Below, piece after piece: positions 1-7,494 of a stretch of 64,000 nt of DNA (position 1 is the stretch's first letter; each line of letters opens with the position of its first letter). The stretch is from Myxococcales bacterium (GTDB lineage: Bacteria; Myxococcota_A; UBA9160; SZUA-336): contig JABSQV010000005.1 in assembly GCA_013215565.1 (NCBI GenBank), forward strand, positions 1-64,000, given 5' to 3'. The notes under the pieces are model-generated. The model was given only the letters and a program-made list of their open reading frames with translations. It did no database searches and was not told the origin of the DNA. Both the position numbers and the translations under genes were made by a program.

Positions 1-1
1 A

Positions 2-1195
2 GACTTCCTGCACAAGACAGGAGTCATCCCGAAACCGGGCGGGGAGTTCGACATCGGGCTCGCGGTGGCCGACGCGCGACTCAACGCGGACGGCAGCATC
101 TTTTATGATTTTCTCGATCACAACGGGCACATCGGCGACCTCTTTATCGTCAACGGAAAGGTTCAGCCCTACCTCAACGTACAACGGCGCAAGTACCGTT
201 TCCGCCTCCTGAATGCCGGCAACGCCCGGATCTTCGAGCTCAGGCTCAGCAGCCGCAAGAAGATGTGCATCATCGGGACGGACAGCTGGCTGCTTCCGTA
301 CGGGGTCGAGGTCGAGAGTTTCGAAGTCTCCTCCGGGATGCGGCACGACCTCATCATCGACTTTTCTGAGTACGAGGACGGCGAGGAAGTCTACCTCGAG
401 AACATCATGATCCAGACGGACGGCCGGAAGAGCAAGAAAATTGATCCCGACCGGCCGACCCCACTCCTCAAGTTCAACGTCCAAGGGGCAGCTCACTCGG
501 AAGCACCGTGCGTAGACGGCACCGTGATCCGTGGCGTTCAAGGGGTGGACGAGGACCCGCCGGGACAGTGGGCGCTGATTCCAAAAGACGAGCTCGTGAC
601 GCAGCGCTACTTCCGGTTCGACCGCGCAATGGGCGCCTTCACGGTAAACAACCGCTTCTTCAATCCCAGGCGCTCCGACGCCAATCCCGAACTCGGGGTC
701 GGGGCCGAAGAATGGCTCTGGGAGAACAAGTCCGGCGGTTGGTTCCACCCGATCCACACGCACCTCGAGGGCCATCAGGTCATCACCATCAACGGAGAAC
801 CGCCACGCCGGGAGCGCCGACACAACCAGGATCTGACGATGCTCCACAATGGCGAACTCGTAGAACTCCGCGTCAAGTTCCGAACCTTCACCGGTCCATT
901 CGTGTTCCACTGTCACACGATCGAGCACGAGGACATGCGGATGATGGGCGTGGTCGATCCGACGCCGACGGACGAGACGGAGGGCGCCATCGACGAAACC
1001 CCGCCGTTGGACGGGGAGACCCGCATCGAAGCCGCGGTTTCGGGCGTGGTTCCGGACTGCATCGATCTCGAGCACGAGAAATACCTGTACTTCGATGTAG
1101 CCGGGGACCTGGAAACGATCGATGATCGCGGCGTTGGGTTCCCGGAATGCGAGTTCGACATCACGCTCCGCGGGAACCGGGGCAGGAAGAAGTGA
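2..1195 (+). CDS. Multicopper oxidase (CotA/bilirubin-oxidase-like), 5' end outside window
   Basis: The reading frame is open to the left edge, so the GTG at 65 in the ORF track is internal and the first cupredoxin domain is missing from the window. About 397 residues are present. Copper ligands of the C-terminal half are clear: an HPIHTH motif followed by GHQ (type 1/type 3 sites), and HCHTIEHEDMRMM, which supplies the type 1 Cys, flanking His and a Met at the axial position as in CotA. A linker of the CotA type (RKYRFRLLNAGNARIFEL) precedes it. About 80 residues with an acidic start follow the last copper motif and are not typical of the family. The family couples one-electron oxidation of phenols or Cu(I) to reduction of O2 to water. 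The stop overlaps the start of the SCO1-like gene, so the two are probably cotranscribed and linked to copper. The substrate cannot be told. Confidence 0.9.
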   Translation, partial: DFLHKTGVIPKPGGEFDIGLAVADARLNADGSIFYDFLDHNGHIGDLFIVNGKVQPYLNVQRRKYRFRLLNAGNARIFELRLSSRKKMCIIGTDSWLLPYGVEVESFEVSSGMRHDLIIDFSEYEDGEEVYLENIMIQTDGRKSKKIDPDRPTPLLKFNVQGAAHSEAPCVDGTVIRGVQGVDEDPPGQWALIPKDELVTQRYFRFDRAMGAFTVNNRFFNPRRSDANPELGVGAEEWLWENKSGGWFHPIHTHLEGHQVITINGEPPRRERRHNQDLTMLHNGELVELRVKFRTFTGPFVFHCHTIEHEDMRMMGVVDPTPTDETEGAIDETPPLDGETRIEAAVSGVVPDCIDLEHEKYLYFDVAGDLETIDDRGVGFPECEFDITLRGNRGRKK

Positions 1196-2211
1196 TCCCG
1201 ACTCCCGGCGCTCGCGCGGCCACGGGGCTATGCCTCGTGGCGGCCCTGGTACTGGCGTGCGGACCTCGCGCCCCGGACACGCGGGAGACTCCCGCAGACT
1301 CCACAGCCACGCCTAGAGCGGAGCCTGTCCAGCGCGGAGATCAGCGAAAGCAATCGGACGCTTTCTCCAACATCCTGCTGTATACGCAGCACGGCAAGCC
1401 CGTCCGCTTCTACGACGATCTGGTCAAGGACAAGGTCGTGATCATCAACCTGATCTACACCACCTGCCCCAAGATCTGCCCGGCCACGACCGCACAACTC
1501 GCGAAGGTCAACGACTCGCTGGGCCCCTGGATCGGCGAGGACGTGACGATGTTGTCGATCTCGATCGATCCCGAGGTCGATTCACCCGAACGTTTGAAAC
1601 AGTACTGGGAGCTCTTCGGGAGCAAGCCGGGCTGGCTCTTCCTGACCGGGGACTACGACGAGATCGATCAACTGCGCCACGAACTCGGGGTCTACGACCT
1701 CGACCCGGTGATCGACGCCGACAAGACCCAGCACGCCGGAATCGTGACCTTCGGCAACGACCGCACCAACCGCTGGTCGGCGCTGCCCGCACTCATGCAC
1801 CGGCGGCTACTGGCCAAGACGATCCTCCGGATCACCTGGGACGATCAATGGAAGACCACGGCGCGACGCGTGAGGCTCGCCTCGGACACCGGCGACACCT
1901 ATTCCGGGCACGGGATCGTTCGCGCGATCCACTCCCAGCGCGGCGAGGTCGTGATCGAGCACGAAGACATCCCCGGGCTGATGCTCGCGATGACGATGCC
2001 GTTCGAGGTGGCTGACCCCGCCCTGCTCGAGGGACTCTCGCCGGGCCAGACGGTCGACTTTGTGATCACGCTCGAGGGCAACGTCCACCGCGTCGTGTCT
2101 CTCACTCCGGTCGCGGACCGCGCGGCCCCTCGCGACGAGGCCGCGACACCGGGCCCGGCGCGCGCCCTCGCAAACACGGAGCGCCCTCGCACGGCCGGCC
2201 CCGCCTCCTGA
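1192..2211 (+). CDS. SCO1/SenC-family lipoprotein fused to a C-terminal CusF-like copper-binding domain
   Basis: The GTG at 1192 overlaps the upstream stop (GTGA) and gives a proper lipoprotein signal: a short hydrophobic stretch ending LVLAC, with Cys23 as lipidation site. The ORF-track start at 1147 lies inside the oxidase gene. Residues about 55-190 are a SCO1 thioredoxin-like domain with the copper motif CPKIC (Cys92, Cys96) and a downstream His in QHAGIVTFG. Residues about 215-305 resemble the CusF/COG5569 small beta-barrel (HEDIPGLMLAMTMPFEV, with the Met-rich AMTM segment). SCO proteins deliver copper to cytochrome oxidase CuA, while CusF-type domains bind periplasmic Cu(I). Both in one lipoprotein beside a multicopper oxidase suggests a periplasmic copper handling or loading unit. 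Domain calls are firm; the joint role is inference. Confidence 0.88.
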   Translation: MIPTPGARAATGLCLVAALVLACGPRAPDTRETPADSTATPRAEPVQRGDQRKQSDAFSNILLYTQHGKPVRFYDDLVKDKVVIINLIYTTCPKICPATTAQLAKVNDSLGPWIGEDVTMLSISIDPEVDSPERLKQYWELFGSKPGWLFLTGDYDEIDQLRHELGVYDLDPVIDADKTQHAGIVTFGNDRTNRWSALPALMHRRLLAKTILRITWDDQWKTTARRVRLASDTGDTYSGHGIVRAIHSQRGEVVIEHEDIPGLMLAMTMPFEVADPALLEGLSPGQTVDFVITLEGNVHRVVSLTPVADRAAPRDEAATPGPARALANTERPRTAGPAS

Positions 2212-2266
2212 TCCCGCGCGAAGGCCGCCCTCCTCCGCCTCCCTGATCTGCGAGAATGGTCCGAAC

Positions 2267-3862
2267 ATGGATCGTCTGCGTACGCCCCAGGTTCATCCCT
2301 TCTCGGGCTTCGACGTCGCACACCTGCTGGCCGCGCACGCGGCCGCGCGGCCCGAGCATCCGTTCCTGATCTGGGAGCCGTTCGACGGCCCGGGCCAGCG
2401 CTTCGGGTACGCGGCGTTTCACGACCGTGTGAAGAGGGTCGCGGCAGGTCTCGCAGCGCGCGGGGTCGGACCCGGCGACCGGGTTCTCGTGCACCTCGAC
2501 AACTGTCCCGAGAGCCTGCTCTCGTGGTTCGCGTGCGCGCATCTCGGTGCGACGGCCGTGACCACCAACGCTCGGAGCGTAGCCGACGAACTCGACTACT
2601 ACGCGGGCGACGCGGCCGCGGTGGGCGCGATCACGCAGCCGCGCTTCGCCGAACTCGTGAACTCGGCCTGCAAGGAAATCGGCTGGCTGGCCGTCACCGA
2701 CAGCGACAACGGAGCCGCGCCCGCGCCCGGCACCGCACCCGGACCCGGCGACGCGTTCTCGGCGCTCGACGGCAATCCGGAAGACGCGCCGCTCCGGGCT
2801 CCGGACCCGATGCTGCCGGTGGGGATTCAGTACACCTCGGGGACCACCTCGCGGCCGAAGGGGGTCGTTTGGACCCACGCCAATGCGCTCTGGGGCGCCA
2901 AGGTCTGCGCGCTTCACGAGAGTCTCCGCGCGGACGACGTGCACCTCACGTATTTGCCGCTCTTCCACACCAACGCGCAGTCCTACTCGATGCTGGCGTC
3001 GCTCTGGGTGGGTGCGACGGTGGTGCTGCAACCGCGCTTTTCGGCCTCGCGTTTCTGGCCCGTGTCGCTCGAGCACGGCTGCACCTGGACCTCGATGGTG
3101 CCCTTCTGCACCCGCGCGCTCGGCGCACACGAGGTTCCCGCGCACGGCTACCGACTCTGGGGCAACGCGCTGGTGAATCCGCGCTGGGACCGGAAGTTCG
3201 GCGTACACACGATCGGATGGTGGGGGATGACCGAGACGATCGCGCACGGGATCGTGAGCGACCCGTTCCACCCCGCCCCAGCCTTCTCGATCGGCAAGCC
3301 CTCCCCCGCCTACGAGATCGCGATCACGCGCGACGACGGTACGCCGGTCGAACTCGGAGAGACGGGCAATCTGCTGATTCGGGGTATTCCGGGACTATCA
3401 CTGTTTGCGGAATACCTGAACAACCCCAAGGCAACCGCCGAGAGCTTCGATGCCGCCGGCTTCTTCGTCACGGGCGACCGGGTGACGCTGCTCGCCGACG
3501 GCCACCTCGCATTCGCCGACCGCGACAAGGACATGCTCAAGGTGGGCGGCGAGAACGTCGCGGCGTCCGAGGTCGAGCGCGTCGTGATGAGCGTCCGGGG
3601 CGTCCAGGAATGCGCCGTCGTCGCAAAGTCGGACCGGATGCTCGACGAGGTGCCGGTGGCCTTCGTGCTCGTGCCCGGCGGCCCCGACCAAGCGCCTGCC
3701 GGTCTCGCGGAACGGGTGATCGACGCTTGCAAAAAGAGCCTGGCCGATTTCAAGGTCCCGCGCGAAGTCCGAATCGTGCCGGAGCTGCCGCGTTCGACGC
3801 TCGAGAAGATCGCAAAGGCGGAACTCCGGCGGCAGCTCGAGCAGGACCCGGCCGACGCCTGA
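2267..3862 (+). CDS. AMP-dependent acyl-CoA synthetase/ligase
   Basis: An ANL-superfamily enzyme of 531 residues that activates a carboxylic acid with ATP to an acyl-adenylate and then to the CoA thioester. Visible core motifs are the phosphate loop YTSGTTSRPKG, the WGMTE motif, GDRVTLLADGHLAFADRDKD and, near the C-terminus, STLEKIAK carrying the conserved adenylation lysine. The overall pattern resembles CaiC-like and short- or medium-chain ligases, but the substrate cannot be read from sequence. It starts 55 bp after the SCO1-like gene on the same strand, without an obvious functional link to copper, and converges with the minus-strand glycosyltransferase gene 25 bp downstream. The long minus-strand ORF beneath it (2102-3271) is a codon-bias shadow. 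Confidence 0.9.
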   Translation: MDRLRTPQVHPFSGFDVAHLLAAHAAARPEHPFLIWEPFDGPGQRFGYAAFHDRVKRVAAGLAARGVGPGDRVLVHLDNCPESLLSWFACAHLGATAVTTNARSVADELDYYAGDAAAVGAITQPRFAELVNSACKEIGWLAVTDSDNGAAPAPGTAPGPGDAFSALDGNPEDAPLRAPDPMLPVGIQYTSGTTSRPKGVVWTHANALWGAKVCALHESLRADDVHLTYLPLFHTNAQSYSMLASLWVGATVVLQPRFSASRFWPVSLEHGCTWTSMVPFCTRALGAHEVPAHGYRLWGNALVNPRWDRKFGVHTIGWWGMTETIAHGIVSDPFHPAPAFSIGKPSPAYEIAITRDDGTPVELGETGNLLIRGIPGLSLFAEYLNNPKATAESFDAAGFFVTGDRVTLLADGHLAFADRDKDMLKVGGENVAASEVERVVMSVRGVQECAVVAKSDRMLDEVPVAFVLVPGGPDQAPAGLAERVIDACKKSLADFKVPREVRIVPELPRSTLEKIAKAELRRQLEQDPADA

Positions 3863-3887
3863 GACCCGGGCCCGCGCGCCCGAGGGG

Positions 3888-5876
3888 TCAGTCCGGCCGG
3901 TTGCGCGCGCGCAGCGGCCGGTACAACTCGAGTCCCTCGGGCAGAAGTATCAGCATCCAGCGCTGTGCGCGTCCCGCGTCGTAGGGATGCCCGGAACCGA
4001 TGCCGAAGGGGTAGCCGCGCGCGGTTCCTGCGGCTGCGCGGTAGGCGGCGTCTCGCGCACGCTGCGCCTCCTGGTCCCGACCGGAACGTCCGAGCAGCGC
4101 GGCGAGGTTCGTCCAGGCCGGGGCGAGTCCGGGATCCAGTTCCAGCGCCGTGCGCAGGTCGGACTCCGCTTCCTCGAGACGCCCCGAGTTCGCGCGCAGC
4201 GCCCCGCGGTTTACCAGCACATCGACGCGGTTCCCGGTTCCGCTCGCGCGCTCCAGGATCGCGAGCGCCCGCACGTGGTCACCGGCGAGCGCAGTCGCCA
4301 CCGCGAGATTCCGCGCCAGGCCACCGTCCGGATCGCTCGCGAACGATACTGCGAAATCGTAGTACTCGCGCGCCTGCTCCGAATTGCCCGCAAGCAGCTG
4401 GATCCCGGCCAGGATCTCGTAGTGTCCGACCCGACCACCGCGCGTGCGCGGCCAGTGCCCGGCGAACTCGCGCTGTGCGGCGAGCGCACGCTCGGTTTCG
4501 CCGAAGTAGGCACGGACCGGGGCCACGTTGTAGCTCTCCGCCCGGCGGGGCAGCACCAGTCCCGAGGTGAACAAGGCGGCTGAGAGCAGGGCCGCCACGA
4601 TCACTGCGCCGGTCGCGATCCAGGCTGCGGGGCGCGGCCCCCGGCGCGAGAGGAACTCGATTCCGCGCGCCAGGAAGAGTCCGCACGCCGGCGAGAGCAC
4701 CAGCAGATACGACGCCTTGACCGCGGAGTTGACCGGAACCCGCCAGGTAAACCCGACCGACGCCAACAGCATGCCGCCCGAGAGGAGCAGCATCGCCAGG
4801 TCCGCGATTGCGCGCGGGTCGCGCAGCACCCGGCGGACGGAAAGCAGGACTCCGAGCACGAGAAGTGCGGTGGGAATCACGCCGGAGAGCGCGAGCAGCG
4901 TCGATACGAACTGTCGCTTGTCCGCATCGCGGGCGCTGAAGCGTGGCTGCTGCGACACCCCGAACAGATCGCTCCAGGCCCCGAGGTAAAAGGTGGCCCA
5001 GACGGATTCGGCCAGGTGCGGCTCGCCGGGTCGCGCGTCCGTGAAGATCCTGGGCGAGAAGCGCAGGTAGTGCCGCCAGCTGCGGGATCCGGGCGGCTGC
5101 ATCGCAACCAACTCGTCGACGTGCAGCAACGGAATCGGGGTTCCGAATTCCGCCAGATTGCGCGCGTAGTAGGGACCCGCGACGACCAGCACGAGGCCGG
5201 CGATCAGCACAGCCCGCCTGACCAGACCCGGGAGCGCTCCCTCCCGCAGTCTGCGTACCACGAGAAAAGCCAGGATCGCGACTGCCGCCACCGCGGCACT
5301 CGTCTTGGCGAGGATCGCCAGACCCGCGAGTCCCCCCGCAAGCGCGGCACGCCCGAGACCGGGTCGCTCCCGCATTTCGTTCAGTACCGCGGCGACCACC
5401 GCGGCCGAAGCCAGGAAGGCAGCCGTCAATTCGTTTCCGGGCATCGGCGAGGTGTAGAGATGTACGGGGAGAAATGCGACGGCCGTAAACGCGAGCAGCG
5501 CGAGTTTCGGCCGGGAGGGAAACGTCCTGTGCACCAGCAGCGCGCTCAGCACCGCGACCCCCAGGCTGTCTACACTACCGACGAGCGCGAGTCCTCGAAG
5601 AAGCACATCCGCCTGCCCGAACTGCGCGAGCACCCAGCCGAGCAGGTAGTGAAGCGGCGGATGAAAGAAGGACCAGCTCTGATCCGAGTACGGGAGCGAG
5701 CGGTAGAGGTCCAGAAAGAACACGTAGTTGTAGTGGCCCCAGGCGTCGTAGCCGTAGCCACTCGGCCCGGCCAGCGCGTTCCAGAGCCGGACGGCAACGG
5801 CCGTCCCGGCCGCAGCGAACCAGCCAAGGCCGAGCAGGCCGCGCGTCCGCTTCGTGAGTTGGCCTCGCCTCTCCAC
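3888..5876 (-). CDS. Polytopic membrane glycosyltransferase (GT-C type) with C-terminal TPR repeats
   Basis: A protein of 662 residues. I chose the GTG at 5876 because it lies just after the stop of the upstream ligase with AAGGA before it; the track start at 5975 lies inside that ligase. A first membrane helix is followed by a large outer loop with GYDAWGHYNY and HPPLHYLLGW, the acidic/HPP signature of GT-C mannosyl/arabinosyl-type transferases that use lipid-phosphate sugars. Many hydrophobic segments follow to about residue 480. The last 150 residues carry TPR units (VNRGALRANSGRLEEAESDL, then LDPGLAPAWTNLAALLGRSG). The expected job is glycosylation of an envelope lipid or protein. Acceptor and donor are unknown. 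Confidence 0.78.
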   Translation of the reverse strand: MERRGQLTKRTRGLLGLGWFAAAGTAVAVRLWNALAGPSGYGYDAWGHYNYVFFLDLYRSLPYSDQSWSFFHPPLHYLLGWVLAQFGQADVLLRGLALVGSVDSLGVAVLSALLVHRTFPSRPKLALLAFTAVAFLPVHLYTSPMPGNELTAAFLASAAVVAAVLNEMRERPGLGRAALAGGLAGLAILAKTSAAVAAVAILAFLVVRRLREGALPGLVRRAVLIAGLVLVVAGPYYARNLAEFGTPIPLLHVDELVAMQPPGSRSWRHYLRFSPRIFTDARPGEPHLAESVWATFYLGAWSDLFGVSQQPRFSARDADKRQFVSTLLALSGVIPTALLVLGVLLSVRRVLRDPRAIADLAMLLLSGGMLLASVGFTWRVPVNSAVKASYLLVLSPACGLFLARGIEFLSRRGPRPAAWIATGAVIVAALLSAALFTSGLVLPRRAESYNVAPVRAYFGETERALAAQREFAGHWPRTRGGRVGHYEILAGIQLLAGNSEQAREYYDFAVSFASDPDGGLARNLAVATALAGDHVRALAILERASGTGNRVDVLVNRGALRANSGRLEEAESDLRTALELDPGLAPAWTNLAALLGRSGRDQEAQRARDAAYRAAAGTARGYPFGIGSGHPYDAGRAQRWMLILLPEGLELYRPLRARNRPD

Positions 5877-5886
5877 GTCCTTGACC

Positions 5887-7494
5887 CTAGCCGGGTTTCT
5901 CGCCCGACTCGCGCGCGATCCGGCGTGCGAGGTCGGCGCGCAGCGCGCCCTTGGCGAGCTTGCCACCCGCGGCACGCGGCAAGCCGTCGACGACGATCAG
6001 GCGCTCCGGAAACCACTCGCGGCTCACCCCACGCGCGGCGAGATGCGCGCAGAGTGCCTCGAGACTGAGCGCGGGCGTGCGCGGCCCGGTCTCGACGTAC
6101 ACACACACCCGCTCGCCGAAGACCGGGTCCGGCATGGGGACCGCGGCCGCGAGCGCGACCGAGGGATGGCCCGCGACCGCTTCCTCGACAGCAGCCGCAC
6201 TGATGTTCTTTCCGCCGCGGATGATGAAGTCGGCGGTCCGCCCGACCACGGAGAGGTAGCCGTCCGAGTCGATGCGGGCGACATCGCCGGTGCGCATCCA
6301 GCCATCGGGTGTGTAGAGCCGCGCGTTCGCGTCCGGATCTTCGTAGTATCCGCGGCTCGTGAGGGGCCCACGGCAGGCGGGCTGGCCCTCGCCCGAGGCG
6401 CTTACGTCGCGCCCCGCCTCGTCGCAGAGTCGAACCTGCATCGATTCGATCAAGCGACCGGCCGTCCCGAGCCGCTTCTCTCGAGCATCGCGCAGCGTCG
6501 TGCGAGAGAGCGCACCGGTTTCGTTCGAGCCGTAGAACTGCAGTACGCGCGCGCCGCTCCGTTCCTCGAACTCCTCGGCCCGATCGTAGGGAACCGCCTC
6601 CCCGCCGGTGAAGAGCACGCGCAACGAACTCAGGTCGGTCGTGGACATCGCCCCGGATTGGAGCAGCATGATGAACTGGGTACTGACCGCGGCCAGCACC
6701 GTCACGCGGTGGCGCTCGATCGCGGCGAGCGTGGCCTCGGGCGTGAACCGCTCGAGCAGTACGCACGGGATCCCGAGCAAGGTCGGCGTGAAGTGCGCGG
6801 TCCAGAGTCCGAAGCCGAAGGGTGCGGGCAACGCGGACAGGAACACGTCGTCGGGACCTAGATCCGCGGCCTCGACTGCGAGATCGTGAAACCGAAACCA
6901 GCGTGCCTGGTGGTGCGTGACACACTTCGGGAGCCCCGTCGTGCCCGAGGTAGAGTTCAAGAGAAACAGTTCGTCGGCCTCGAAGGGCCGGGCGGCCGGC
7001 CGCAGCGCGGAAGCCCGGCCCGCCGGATCCCGCGCTTCCACTGCGCCCGATGAGCCGGCCCTGCCGCTCGAGCCGGAGACAACGACGTGGTACCGGAGCG
7101 GCAGGCCCTGGCCGCGCAGTTCTCGGTAGAGCGACGCGAGATCGAGATCTCCCTGCTGCTCGCGCGAGACCAGGGCGCGGGCTCCGGACTTTTCCAGCAG
7201 GTGCTGGATTTCGTCTGCACCCGCGCGCGCGCCGATGCCCATCACCACCAGCCCGGCTTTTTCACAGGCGATGAAGACGACGTGGACGTCCGGGTCATCC
7301 GGCAGCAACACGGCGACCCGGTCTCCGCGCGCGAGACCGAGCGCCGCGAGCTCGTTCGCGAAGCGGTCCGAACGCGTCGCGTACTCGGCCCAGCTGAGCG
7401 TCTCAGCCCCGCAGTAGAAGGCTGCCTGGTCCGGCTGCTTCGCGGCGAGCTCCTCGATCCGCCGCGCGAGCGTCGTGCTGTGCGGCTCAGGCAC
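5887..7494 (-). CDS. AMP-dependent acyl-CoA synthetase/ligase (benzoate-CoA-ligase-like)
   Basis: A second ANL-family enzyme of 535 residues. It shows the P-loop STSGTTGLPK, an FYGSNE motif in the A5 position, the hinge region GDVARIDSDGYLSVVGRTAD and a C-terminal RAAGGKLAKGALR with the catalytic Lys. The GTG start overlaps the stop of the upstream flavoprotein gene by 8 bp, so the two are translationally coupled. The glycosyltransferase gene follows after 10 bp. The family makes acyl-CoA thioesters via acyl-AMP; the sequence is compatible with aromatic or short branched acids, but the substrate is not determined. Confidence 0.88.
   Translation of the reverse strand: MPEPHSTTLARRIEELAAKQPDQAAFYCGAETLSWAEYATRSDRFANELAALGLARGDRVAVLLPDDPDVHVVFIACEKAGLVVMGIGARAGADEIQHLLEKSGARALVSREQQGDLDLASLYRELRGQGLPLRYHVVVSGSSGRAGSSGAVEARDPAGRASALRPAARPFEADELFLLNSTSGTTGLPKCVTHHQARWFRFHDLAVEAADLGPDDVFLSALPAPFGFGLWTAHFTPTLLGIPCVLLERFTPEATLAAIERHRVTVLAAVSTQFIMLLQSGAMSTTDLSSLRVLFTGGEAVPYDRAEEFEERSGARVLQFYGSNETGALSRTTLRDAREKRLGTAGRLIESMQVRLCDEAGRDVSASGEGQPACRGPLTSRGYYEDPDANARLYTPDGWMRTGDVARIDSDGYLSVVGRTADFIIRGGKNISAAAVEEAVAGHPSVALAAAVPMPDPVFGERVCVYVETGPRTPALSLEALCAHLAARGVSREWFPERLIVVDGLPRAAGGKLAKGALRADLARRIARESGEKPG

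Noticed and set aside
2102-3271. Minus-strand ORF of 389 residues under the first acyl-CoA ligase
   Set aside because: Shadow of a gene with clear motifs on the plus strand; no recognisable family.
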